Shown here one piece after another: positions 1 through 6,538 of a DNA stretch of 11,790 nucleotides. The DNA is from Pyropia haitanensis (taxonomy: Eukaryota > Rhodophyta > Bangiophyceae > Bangiales > Bangiaceae): NCBI GenBank assembly GCA_008729055.1, contig SDUX01000137.1, positions 1-11,790 of the forward strand, in the 5' to 3' direction. Every line of letters starts with the position of its first letter. The stretch's first letter is position 1. Made by a program: the position numbers and the translations under genes. A model generated the notes under the pieces. It did not search any database. It was not told where the DNA came from and was given only the letters and a program-made list of their open reading frames with translations.

Positions 1-17
1 TCCACAGACTTAGATTC

Positions 18-629
18 GTGGAAACCCTCAATCCGTTGCTCGAATTTCTCAGGCCACATTCATCAAACGCATTGGTACAGGATGCCGCCAAGATCTTCTA
101 CCAATCAGCAACCTCGAAAAATGATCACGCCACCGAAACGAACAATCTTGAGTGTGATCTCGAATCGGACCGCATCGACAGCAGAGATGCCCCCGGAGGT
201 GTGGAGAAATCAGGATTAGGAGATCTATTTCTTCCTTCCAACTTCATCAAATTCGTAAACATCGATTCTAAGTCCGGGGTGATGACGATTGCGGAGCCCG
301 ATGAAAGAAAGCCATCGACCAAGAGAGTTTTGATGCTCGATGATTTGGAAGATCAACTTTCCAAGATCGGGCGCGAAATCATTGTTTCAGCGGTAAAGGG
401 CGGTCTAGATGCAGCGTCGATCACTCGCAGTCTTGAAAGTAAACTTCGAGAGCTCAATAGTTCCGTTGAAGGCCACTCAGATAAAATTGTCCCCTACCGT
501 GTCCATCCGTCTATTCTTCAGCATATTTCGAACGCTTCAGAAAAAGGTGTGAAAGGTGAGAACGCGCGAAAGCAGTTCAACAGGTGGTTTGATCGATTCA
601 ACCTCTCGATCGCTTTCGAAGCGCTTTAA
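18..629 (+). CDS. hypothetical protein, possibly the 3' part of a longer gene
   Basis: I do not recognise this protein. The frame is open to the left edge of the window, and the GTG at 18 has no visible ribosome binding site, so the real start may lie outside. The 203 visible residues are hydrophilic, with no signal peptide or membrane span. Residues 35-70 are acidic and low in complexity. Residues about 100-150 look helical (L-D-D-L-E-D-Q-L pattern, then S-L-E-S-K-L-R-E-L), which could be a short coiled coil. The C-terminus is basic and aromatic (about 170-200, with N-R-W-F-D-R-F). A 142-base palindrome-rich gap separates it from the next gene, so it is probably a different transcription unit. 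That it is a real gene is fairly likely, given a long open frame and codon use like its neighbours. Its function is unknown. Confidence 0.6.
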   Translation: METLNPLLEFLRPHSSNALVQDAAKIFYQSATSKNDHATETNNLECDLESDRIDSRDAPGGVEKSGLGDLFLPSNFIKFVNIDSKSGVMTIAEPDERKPSTKRVLMLDDLEDQLSKIGREIIVSAVKGGLDAASITRSLESKLRELNSSVEGHSDKIVPYRVHPSILQHISNASEKGVKGENARKQFNRWFDRFNLSIAFEAL

Positions 630-661
630 TCAGCCCCTGAAATCAGCCGTCGGACTGGAAT

Positions 662-691
662 CCGGACATTGAAGAAATACTCGGTGTCCGG
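662..691. repeat. hyphenated inverted repeat, 7-bp arms
   Basis: CCGGACA at 662-668 is matched by its reverse complement TGTCCGG at 685-691, with 16 bases between. It lies just upstream of the palindromes at the promoter of the HTH gene. It could be a regulator site or the stem of a weak hairpin. No T-run follows it, so it does not look like a terminator for the gene ending at 629. Confidence 0.5.
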
Positions 692-697
692 TGCAAT

Positions 698-727
698 CAT
701 GATACGTCATGAAATGATATATTCATG
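698..727 (+). promoter_or_regulatory. probable promoter with overlapping operator palindromes for the HTH gene
   Basis: Two inverted repeats share their middle. CATGA-TACG-TCATG lies at 698-711, and CATGAA-(8 bases)-TTCATG lies at 708-727. The second encloses TGATATATT at 715-723, which reads as an extended -10 element (TG, one base, then TATATT, 5 of 6 matches to TATAAT). No convincing -35 is seen at the right spacing, as is usual for extended -10 promoters. Transcription would start near 730 and give a leader of about 40 bases before the ATG at 772. A protein bound to the palindrome would cover the -10, so repression is the simplest reading. The regulator is unknown; the HTH product at 772 or the XRE protein at 8204 are candidates, although the XRE operators have a different sequence. 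Confidence 0.45.
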
Positions 728-771
728 GCAGCAGACATTTCAAAACCGGCGACATCAGCCAGCGCGGTGGC

Positions 772-954
772 ATGGAGATTCCACTTCCCGAGGAACACTT
801 CCGTAAGCTTGGCATCGCTTCACGTCCAACGTTTTGGAGGTGGGAGGCGCAAGGTCTCCGCATTCTCCGAGTGAATAACAGAAGATTCATCTACCCTTCG
901 GACCTTACCGAATTCCTCGAAAAGAAGGACCAGGAGGCAAATGCCAAGGGCTAG
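772..954 (+). CDS. small HTH DNA-binding protein (excisionase/AlpA-like)
   Basis: This 60-residue protein fits a single winged helix-turn-helix of the MerR/excisionase type. A helix ends in G-I-A-S-R-P-T-F-W-R-W-E (residues 14-25), where the family carries its turn and recognition helix. R-I-L-R-V-N-N-R-R-F-I-Y (30-41) forms the basic wing, and P-S-D-L-T-E-F-L-E (42-50) is the closing helix typical of this family. Members usually act as recombination directionality factors or as transcription activators of integrative elements. The start is the only in-frame ATG after an upstream stop at 715-717, and no good ribosome binding site is visible. The stop lies 29 bases before the next gene, so the two are probably co-transcribed from the palindromic promoter upstream. 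Whether it is an excisionase or a plain regulator cannot be told without a neighbouring integrase, and none is present here. Confidence 0.72.
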   Translation: MEIPLPEEHFRKLGIASRPTFWRWEAQGLRILRVNNRRFIYPSDLTEFLEKKDQEANAKG

Positions 955-983
955 AGCGACAACGAGATTCTATCACGTTTGGA

Positions 984-1919
984 ATGAAAACTCTCAACTT
1001 CACGAATAGCTCCATTGATAATATCCTCCTTTCCGAGTCTGAGCGGGCGAGGTTTGAGGAGAACGAAGCCGCGATTCACAACGGTCTGTTGTCCTTCGTT
1101 GAAATGGGTTTCGCTCTTATAGATATTCGAGCAAGCCGACTCTACCGGGAACACTACGACACATTCGAAGCATACTGCCGGAATCGCTGGGGATTTACCC
1201 GACAGCGTGCCTTTCAAGTGATCGGGGGTGCCGAAAAAGCTGATTATTTGTCAACAGCTGTTGACATTGAGCCGACCAACGAAGCTCAGGTTCGTCCTCT
1301 CATCGGGCTGTCCGACGATCAGGCGGTCGAAGCGTGGAAATTGGCGGAGAAATTGGCTGGCAAGAAGGATATCTCTGGCCGTCTCGTCAAGGAGGCAGTC
1401 GTCTCGCTCAGCGAAAAAGAATCCAAATCGGCCGCCGAGAAAACGGATGATCCCAAGACGGCAGCAGGTTCTCTCAGAGGGGCGGACAAAACCCTTTCTA
1501 CCCCGGAGGACGAACGCAATCAATCCGAGGTAGTTCCGGATCACGAAACAATTTCGAATCTGGAAGTGCCGCCCTCGCAAACTACATCCGAGGAATGCAA
1601 TATTCCCGGAACCTCATTCGAGCTCGCCGACGGAAGCGTGTCGGCTGAACACTACTTCAATGAAGAAGACGATCTCCTGTCTGCCGACTATCTCGAATCC
1701 AAACTGAAGAGCACGAAAGAAAACAACGCCAACGCTCCGCAACACCTCTGGGTTGAGCCCGAAGTGCTTGCGATGCGCCAAGATGCTTTCCTTGAACTGG
1801 CGTCTGCAGTTAACCGGATTGCTGGGGCTGCACCCTCGCCTACCAAGCGGGACCAGATTTACTGGGCGATCGAGGACCTTCGGCATCTAACTGCCTTTCT
1901 GCGACCAACGTCCAAATAG
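984..1919 (+). CDS. plasmid/phage-type DNA-binding protein of the DUF3102/ParB-HTH-like kind
   Basis: The N-terminal third (about residues 20-145) matches a pattern I know from plasmid and phage proteins. It has E-x-x-I-x-x-G-L-x-x-F-V-E-x-G-x-A-L-x-x-I-R, then L-Y-R-x-x-x-x-T-F-E-x-Y-C-R-x-R-W-G-F-x-R-Q-R-A (51-76). After that come P-T-N-E-A-Q-V-R-P-L (97-106) and a helix ending in V-K-E-A-V-V. This block usually accompanies partition, replication or methyltransferase genes and is thought to bind DNA. No ParB nuclease core or methyltransferase motif is present. Residues about 145-230 are an acidic Ser/Thr/Glu-rich linker of low complexity. The last 60 residues form a helical domain (A-V-N-R-I-A-G-A-A... 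L-R-H-L-T-A-F-L) that I cannot assign. It follows the HTH gene by 29 bases, which suggests an operon. Its role in replication control or partition is inferred from context only. Confidence 0.7.
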   Translation: MKTLNFTNSSIDNILLSESERARFEENEAAIHNGLLSFVEMGFALIDIRASRLYREHYDTFEAYCRNRWGFTRQRAFQVIGGAEKADYLSTAVDIEPTNEAQVRPLIGLSDDQAVEAWKLAEKLAGKKDISGRLVKEAVVSLSEKESKSAAEKTDDPKTAAGSLRGADKTLSTPEDERNQSEVVPDHETISNLEVPPSQTTSEECNIPGTSFELADGSVSAEHYFNEEDDLLSADYLESKLKSTKENNANAPQHLWVEPEVLAMRQDAFLELASAVNRIAGAAPSPTKRDQIYWAIEDLRHLTAFLRPTSK

Positions 1920-2083
1920 GCGAGCAAAGAAATCGCCACCGAATCCTGACCGGAAGTCCATCCCGCTCGAGCTCCGCTGCCACAGACTCATCTCCAACTT
2001 TCCCGACACCCAAATCCTGATATCAATAAATTGGCCGGCCCCAAGTCCTACCTCGAAAGCCGACCAAATCCCTAAGTGAGATA

Positions 2084-3169
2084 ATGAACAGTAATATCCA
2101 TCAAGGCCTTCCGCAAGGCCCTCCAACCCGTGTAGCGAAGATTCGCGAAATCTTTGGCCATGGCACCGTCTTGGTTCCTACCAAATGGGGGACGAAGAAA
2201 CCGATCCAGAAAGGCTACACTGAATTCGGGCAAGAAAAGATGTCCGACCCCCAACACATTCAACTCCTCGAGAGCAACAATATTGCCGTCCTTACCGGGC
2301 CGAAGTCGGGCAACCTCGTTTCCATCGATTTTGATGACGATGCTGCTTTTGAGCAGTTCCGAGCCTGTAACCCCCAACTCTGCTCCACGGTAACGTCCCA
2401 AGCATCCCGAGGGTGTAACCTTTGGTATCGACTGAAAGGGGAATACCCGGAGGGCGTGAGCAAGTTGGTAAACGAGTCTGAAGAAGAGATCGGGGAGTGG
2501 CGCGCCGGACGTGGCATCACGATCGTCGATGGGCAGCATCCCGAGGGCGTCACGTATCAAATCTTCTCATCCGATCCTCTGCTGGAGGTACCCTTCGGAG
2601 ATATTCAATGGCCGGAGGGCTGGGTCAAAGTTCCTGGGCGTGTTGATCCTTTCAACGATCTCGTTGAAGAATTTGGCCCTCCCGTCTTAGAAGGAAAGCA
2701 GGGCGGGCTTCAGCTGAACGAGTCGTTCGTGGCTGGCTGGATCGCAACCGAGCGAGAAATCCTTTATGCTCTGGAGACCCAGCAGTTCTTTCATTACGAG
2801 GAACCCGAAGGAATTTGGATGGTGATGCCCAATCAGATTGTTAAAAAACTGATTGCGGATTACCTGGGCCGTCTGGCCCGCGAAAACGATCTCGATACCG
2901 TCCACTTCAAGAAAAAAGCCACGGTCATCAACTCCGTCCGAGGTCAGTTGGAAGCGGAAGTGGCATGTGAGTTTTATCGCGCAATTACTCCGCAGGGCTG
3001 GCGTAGCTTCGCAGCCAACAACACGAAGGTCGCGTTGATCCTCCCTCTGATGAGATGCAGGCCGAGATCTGTGAGTTGCCATTTTTCCCGGGAGATCGCC
3101 TCATCGCAAAGTCATGTGTCGACTATGAAGTCAACGCAACTTGTCCGCGATTCCACGACGAGGTGTTAG
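2084..3169 (+). CDS. primase-polymerase N-terminal half of a P4/D5-type primase-helicase (frameshifted)
   Basis: Residues about 20-175 form a bifunctional primase/polymerase domain, which makes RNA or DNA primers on single strands. Visible marks are K38-K39-P40 and I81-D82-F83-D84-D85, the catalytic D-x-D. S108-R109-G110 before an aromatic strand corresponds to the family's S-R-G-G-x-H-x-W/Y block. Residues 138-155 (E-W-R-A-G-R-G ... H152-P-E-G) match the family's R-x-x-G-x-x-x-x-x-P-S-x-H-P-x-G. Residues about 230-320 resemble the D5_N linker to the helicase. The last roughly 38 residues (after A-A-N-N-T-K-V-A) are out of character, and the true protein continues in the -1 frame into the helicase at 3055-4092. 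One missing base between 3007 and about 3054 explains this. Restoring it would give about 669 residues, normal for the family. The ATG at 2084 has a weak A-A-G-T-G-A-G upstream. Confidence 0.82.
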   Translation: MNSNIHQGLPQGPPTRVAKIREIFGHGTVLVPTKWGTKKPIQKGYTEFGQEKMSDPQHIQLLESNNIAVLTGPKSGNLVSIDFDDDAAFEQFRACNPQLCSTVTSQASRGCNLWYRLKGEYPEGVSKLVNESEEEIGEWRAGRGITIVDGQHPEGVTYQIFSSDPLLEVPFGDIQWPEGWVKVPGRVDPFNDLVEEFGPPVLEGKQGGLQLNESFVAGWIATEREILYALETQQFFHYEEPEGIWMVMPNQIVKKLIADYLGRLARENDLDTVHFKKKATVINSVRGQLEAEVACEFYRAITPQGWRSFAANNTKVALILPLMRCRPRSVSCHFSREIASSQSHVSTMKSTQLVRDSTTRC

Positions 3170-4092
3170 CTCCATTTCTCAAGCCCGATGACATTCGCTT
3201 GCTGCAAAAGATGTTCGGGCTAGTACTAGCGGGTGACAATGAGCTCCAGAAGATTCTGCTGCTGGAAGGGCCGGGGGGAACTTCAAAGGGAGTTGTTACT
3301 CGTTTGCTCGACCAAATTCTGGGTTCGAAGCTCGTTACTGAACTCCGTACCGACCACTTGGGGAGTCGTTTTGAAACGAGCCGATATCGTGGAAAGCGTT
3401 TGTTGGCGGGCCGCGATGTCGATCCCGATTTCCTCCGCTCAAGTTCGGCAACGCGCCTCAAGGCGCTAACTGGTGGTGACCGTCTAAGCACCGAGAGCAA
3501 GAACTCGAATGAATTCGAAGATATCGAAGGCGTTTTCCACGTAATCATCACGAGCAACTCCCCTCTCCTCCTGCGGGTCGACGAAGACGCAAGCGCATGG
3601 AAACGTCGACTGATCATCGTTCCCTTTCACGACTCGGGACAGCCGTTCAAGATTATCCAGAAATTTGAGGAGGAACTGATTCGAGAAGAGGGACCCGGCA
3701 TTCTCAAGTGGATGCTGGATGGTGCTTTGCTTGCGTTCTCAGATATCGATAAGTATGGGACGATTGCGCTCACACCCCATCAAGAGGCCAGGGTCGATGC
3801 CCGAGTTCGCGCCTCAGACTCAGTGGCCTTCTTCGCAGACGAGTGCCTCGTCCCCCACAATGAACGCGAGATGTCGAGCCAGCAGCTCCTTGATGCATAT
3901 TCGGGCTTTTGCGAGTCTCTCGGCCTCCATGCTGTAACGCAGGCCGAATTCTATCGGAAGATGAAATCCATCATTGAGTCGCGCTTCGGTGACAGTGTCC
4001 GGCGCACTGAGAACATACACTGTGATGGAGGTCGAGGGAGAGGCTATCGAGGATTGACGCTGAAGTCGAGGTCTTCCGAGGAACCTCAATAA
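3055..4092 (+). CDS. SF3 (D5-like) helicase half of the primase-helicase
   Basis: This is the C-terminal helicase part of the gene begun at 2084. Its frame is open from 3007, just after a TAG at 3004, so 3055 is only the first ATG and probably not a natural start. The helicase core shows a Walker A region at residues 72-79 (G-P-G-G-T-S-K-G) and a conserved R-Y-R-G-K-x-L-L-x-x-x-D-V block (110-122) that includes the acidic Walker B-like position. It also has G-G-D-R-L (140-144), the sensor motif T-S-N (166-168), and W-K-R-R-L-I-I-V-P-F (182-191) with the likely arginine finger. The C-terminal 100 residues look like the family's winged-helix end. The Walker A is unusual: Ser stands where the second conserved Gly is expected, and Gly follows the Lys instead of Ser/Thr. 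Members unwind the element's origin as hexamers. If translated separately it would be a helicase without its primase. Confidence 0.82.
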   Translation: MQAEICELPFFPGDRLIAKSCVDYEVNATCPRFHDEVLAPFLKPDDIRLLQKMFGLVLAGDNELQKILLLEGPGGTSKGVVTRLLDQILGSKLVTELRTDHLGSRFETSRYRGKRLLAGRDVDPDFLRSSSATRLKALTGGDRLSTESKNSNEFEDIEGVFHVIITSNSPLLLRVDEDASAWKRRLIIVPFHDSGQPFKIIQKFEEELIREEGPGILKWMLDGALLAFSDIDKYGTIALTPHQEARVDARVRASDSVAFFADECLVPHNEREMSSQQLLDAYSGFCESLGLHAVTQAEFYRKMKSIIESRFGDSVRRTENIHCDGGRGRGYRGLTLKSRSSEEPQ

Positions 4093-4106
4093 CACGGATA
4101 ACACGG
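4089..4106 (+). repeat. tandem 9-bp direct repeat (iteron-like)
   Basis: ATAACACGG occurs twice back to back, at 4089-4097 and 4098-4106, overlapping the stop codon of the helicase gene. An inverted partial copy follows: AACACGGCA at 4100-4108 is matched by TGCCGTGTT at 4184-4192. Repeats beside a replicative helicase can be binding sites for an initiator, so this may be part of an origin. Two copies are few for true iterons, so the call is tentative. Confidence 0.4.
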
Positions 4107-4150
4107 CACTTGGGAGGTTTTGAAAGACTAGGAATAGCTTGAGAAGAACA

Positions 4151-4219
4151 ATGGATACATACACTACCACTATAGGACCCTACTGCCGTGTTTGGTGTGT
4201 GGCCTCGCGAGGACAATGA
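4151..4219 (+). CDS. possible 22-codon leader peptide coupled to the zinc-finger gene
   Basis: An ATG at 4151 opens a 22-codon frame ending in TGA at 4217-4219. The stop overlaps the ATG of the zinc-finger gene at 4216 in an ATGA junction. A weak ribosome binding site, GAGAAG, ends four bases before the ATG. The peptide is Thr/Tyr-rich at its start and holds two Cys and a Trp near its end; it matches nothing I know. The overlap suggests translational coupling, which would explain why the downstream ATG has only a poorly placed GAGGA of its own. It could equally be chance. Confidence 0.3.
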   Translation: MDTYTTTIGPYCRVWCVASRGQ

Positions 4220-4503
4220 GCTTGGACTTCCGAAAACTCGAAAACTGCCGCGAACTAGCCGACGGACGCAGAACCGCTCAGTGCCCCGCATGCGCTGAAT
4301 CTGGCGGAGACCGGAAGATGGAACACCTCGTCATTTTCCCGGACGGCAAGTTCGCGTGCGCAGCTCACCAAGGAGACGGTGACCACCGGAAGCAGATCTA
4401 CAAGCTCGCAGGAAGCACTGGGTCGGCAGCGAGCCGTAGAGTACGCGTCAGCGTGATTCCCAAGAGATCGTGGAAACCACGACGCGGTTACCTTGGTAGC
4501 TGA
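4216..4503 (+). CDS. CCCH zinc-finger protein, primase zinc-domain-like
   Basis: This 95-residue protein has a compact zinc-binding pattern: C23-x2-C26, then about 20 residues including an L-V-I-F-P-D-G-K-F-A-C strand pair, then C48-x2-H51. It resembles the CHC2 zinc ribbon that helps primases read template DNA (strand-strand pattern, 'hydrophobic-x-F-P-D-G-x-F-x-C'). The ligand order is C-C-C-H rather than the classical C-H-C-C. The C-terminal 35 residues are basic. Placed directly after the prim-pol/helicase gene, it may supply a zinc domain in trans. I chose the ATG at 4216 over the upstream TTG at 4192 because the homology-like part begins there and the ATG overlaps the stop of the short frame before it. 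The same frame stays open past its TGA into the gene at 4582, so one stop codon is all that separates the two. Confidence 0.6.
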   Translation: MSLDFRKLENCRELADGRRTAQCPACAESGGDRKMEHLVIFPDGKFACAAHQGDGDHRKQIYKLAGSTGSAASRRVRVSVIPKRSWKPRRGYLGS

Positions 4504-4545
4504 CCCTTCGCTGCAGTAGTTTGGAACCAACTCCACAACTTCCGC

Positions 4546-4581
4546 TGGAAATTTCCTAAATCTCAGGAATCCTCAGAAAGC
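4546..4581 (+). promoter_or_regulatory. conserved leader motif, copy 1
   Basis: The 36 bases before the ATG at 4582 begin with TGGAAATTTC (4546-4555). They continue with a TCTC-AGG-AA ... CTC-AGAAA pattern that recurs before the gene at 6539 at nearly the same distance (36 against 37 bases). A shared promoter, operator or translation-start element is likely. No clear -10/-35 pair can be fitted. Confidence 0.45.
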
Positions 4582-6123
4582 ATGGGAACTATCGCCAACC
4601 CCTTGCAAACCACAAAAGAGAATCCTGATTTCGGAGAAGCTGTTTCCGCCCTTGCGGTGCTGTCCCACAACTCGGAGGTGCAGACTGCAATCCAAGCCAC
4701 TAACTTCCTAGCCGCATTGGCAGGGCCACGTGGAGGGCTCGTAGGTCTCGGTGGAGAAGTTCACCCGATCGGATCAAGCATGATCAGCGTCGGCGACGAC
4801 TCAGCGGAACAAGCACGTTTGACCGAGCTGCTGTTCGCCCCGCTGCGATTCCTCCAGGTGGACCTCATCGACTACAGTGCTCGAGTCGATCCCAAGTTGC
4901 GAAATCGCCTTGCCACCTCCCTGGCTGATCCGCATTGCAAAGACTACGGAGGTCGTCGAGCCGTGGTTGATGAGGTTCGTGTAGAGACGGAATTAAAGCA
5001 CGCGACTGGACAGGCCCAAAAGTCAGCCCAGATGGTTTCGTCGTCTCATCCCGTTGATCGCTACGAGAATTTCAAGCGGGACTACTCAATGACAGAGGAG
5101 GAACGAGCGCGTGACACTCGCATGGCCGAGGAGAGCCCTTTCGCCAAGATCAACTACGAAACGATGCTTGAATACAACGAGGCACGTTGTTTGTGCGAGC
5201 CACTTGTATTCCTGGAAAATCCTGACTCGCAACTGCTTCAGCAGGGAATGGGCGAAGTCGATCGGCAGTCACCGCTGGTGCTTGATTCCGAAAGTCGCCT
5301 CCTCGCTAGAGTCTTCGCCAAAAATCCTGACAAAGTCGCGGAGGTTGTCGAGGGACTGCTTTCCGGGCGCGGCACCCGGGCCACGAGCAAAGTAGGAGCA
5401 AGACCTAGTCGAGGGATCCTGTATTCGGTTGCCGATCGAACTCACCTTGCTCAGTGGATCAGCACTCCGGAGAGTGGCAGACTCTTGCGTCGAACTCTGC
5501 TGGTAGATCCCACCTCCAAGGAAGAGGACGGAGGGAACACTTTCGATCTTGAGGTGATCCGACGTGGCTATGACCAATTTCGTAAAGCCGTTAAAGGTGT
5601 TCTGCGCCTGCGTAGACTCGATGCTCCCGGTATTGCTCCCATCCTGGATAATAGAACAGCCGAGAAGTTCTTCCATGCGCAACGCAATTTTCACCAGCAG
5701 ATTGGTGAAGTAGAGCCACGCCTCAAACCGTTTGCGGCAAATTTCGTTCACCTCCCCGCGACCATGTTGTGGTCGCTTGAGAAGCTCTGTGAAGGACGTG
5801 AGACTCAGGACCTCCTCCCTATGGCGATTTATCTCGCCGATTCCGCGCTGCATACTCACCTCAATCTAGTGGAGACTGGGCTCGATACCGGGAAACTGCA
5901 ACGACTGGAAGAAGAATGCCGTAAGATGCTGCGTAAGCTCTATCAGTCGGAGCCTTGTCGGTTTCGCGAGCTACAACGAAAGTACGACGTACAGCGGAAA
6001 TCTATTCTTGAGCCGGTTCTGGAACATTTGATTGAGACCAACCGGGTTCAGAAGATCGAAAAGGGCATTCTCCGCACGACGGAGCGAGGGCGAAGTGAGT
6101 TGGCGGGGATAGGAGACAACTAG
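4582..6123 (+). CDS. DUF3987-like replication-associated protein lacking a P-loop, with winged-helix tail
   Basis: This 513-residue protein follows the order of DUF3987-type proteins that often sit beside such primases. An N-terminal helical region (about 18-85) holds a long hydrophobic stretch where a P-loop normally lies. A middle block (about 205-320) has E-N-P-D-S-Q-L-L ... V-L-D-S-E-S-R-L-L, then a strand-rich R-P-S-R-G-I-L-Y ... R-L-L-R-R-T-L-L-V-D. A C-terminal helical region (about 395-435) resembles the family's L-P-x-x-x-x-x-L-A-x-x-L-H helices. The P-loop is missing: residues 70-77 read V-G-D-D-S-A-E-Q. Residues about 449-500 form a winged helix (R-E-L-Q-R-K-Y ... V-L-E-H-L-I-E ... 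V-Q-K-I-E-K-G-I-L-R-T-T) that could bind DNA at an origin. Its architecture is repeated by the frameshifted gene at 6539. The family call comes from memory of motif order, and the role is inferred. Confidence 0.5.
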   Translation: MGTIANPLQTTKENPDFGEAVSALAVLSHNSEVQTAIQATNFLAALAGPRGGLVGLGGEVHPIGSSMISVGDDSAEQARLTELLFAPLRFLQVDLIDYSARVDPKLRNRLATSLADPHCKDYGGRRAVVDEVRVETELKHATGQAQKSAQMVSSSHPVDRYENFKRDYSMTEEERARDTRMAEESPFAKINYETMLEYNEARCLCEPLVFLENPDSQLLQQGMGEVDRQSPLVLDSESRLLARVFAKNPDKVAEVVEGLLSGRGTRATSKVGARPSRGILYSVADRTHLAQWISTPESGRLLRRTLLVDPTSKEEDGGNTFDLEVIRRGYDQFRKAVKGVLRLRRLDAPGIAPILDNRTAEKFFHAQRNFHQQIGEVEPRLKPFAANFVHLPATMLWSLEKLCEGRETQDLLPMAIYLADSALHTHLNLVETGLDTGKLQRLEEECRKMLRKLYQSEPCRFRELQRKYDVQRKSILEPVLEHLIETNRVQKIEKGILRTTERGRSELAGIGDN

Positions 6124-6447
6124 CAAGGCATCTGTGTCGAGTAGCGCCGGAGCCCAACTGTCAGTGAAGACTTGCGGTTCACAGCCGACCAGGACTGACA
6201 ATCGCCATTTCTCTTGGGGCGGGACAAGAATCAATCCGATCTTTTCTCGTTGGTTTCCGTCACTTGAGAGTCGTCCCGTCTTCTATCGATGGATCTCGGA
6301 GCGGTCGACTATGGTTATTGGGCACATGGTTGCACAACGTCGCAGAAATGCAGCGATCTGGCGCATTGAATGGTCTGAAACACCTCCATAGGAATTTCGG
6401 CGTTCAGAAAAGGAAAACAGCCCCATCAACCGACTTCGTAAATCTAA

Positions 6448-6479
6448 ACTGACGCACTGACTTCACTGACAACTCAGTG
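6448..6479 (+). repeat. triple ACTGAC direct repeat with inverted copy
   Basis: ACTGAC occurs at 6448-6453, 6456-6461 and 6465-6470, with spacings of 8 and 9 bases. The last copy also forms the left arm of a perfect stem, CACTGA (6464-6469) with TCAGTG (6474-6479) around a 4-base loop. No T-run follows, so this is not a standard terminator. It could be a binding array for a winged-helix protein encoded on either side, or an origin element. Confidence 0.45.
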
Positions 6480-6501
6480 TCCTGCTGTCGCTAGATTTTG
6501 G

Positions 6502-6538
6502 TGGAAATTTCAGATTCTCGGGGAACACTCGGAAATGG
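6502..6538 (+). promoter_or_regulatory. conserved leader motif, copy 2
   Basis: This is the second copy of the TGGAAATTTC element (6502-6511). A TCTC-GGGG-AA ... CTC-GGAAA pattern follows and leads into the ATG at 6539. GGAAA lies close to the start, so part of the likeness could be a shared ribosome-binding region, but the 10-base identity further upstream is more than that needs. Confidence 0.45.

Larger units (their letters stand above)
6124..6538. other. 415-base stretch without a convincing gene
   Basis: Short open frames exist here (for example GTG 6134-6391), but they have poor composition, no ribosome binding sites and mutual overlap, so I leave them out. The stretch holds an ACTGAC repeat cluster (6448-6479) and the conserved leader motif (6502-6538) near its right end. 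The corresponding gap in the first unit carries the zinc-finger gene, and no Cys-pair motif is visible here. Confidence 0.5.

Noticed and set aside
2033..2040. GGCCGGCC palindrome in the gap before the primase gene
   Set aside because: A lone 8-base palindrome with no second copy and no promoter-like partner; nothing supports it as an operator.
2072..2560. Long open frame on the - strand opposite the primase gene
   Set aside because: The + strand carries clear prim-pol motifs through the same bases; the - strand frame is its shadow.
3007..3060. Programmed -1 ribosomal frameshift between primase and helicase
   Set aside because: No X-XXY-YYZ heptamer is present in the overlap, and other genes in the window show the same kind of -1 break, so a base loss is simpler.
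6134..6452. Two overlapping open frames (GTG 6134-6391 and 6264-6452) in the gap before the gene at 6539
   Set aside because: Non-ATG starts, no ribosome binding sites, Arg/Ser/Trp-rich composition typical of non-coding frames, and no recognisable domain.
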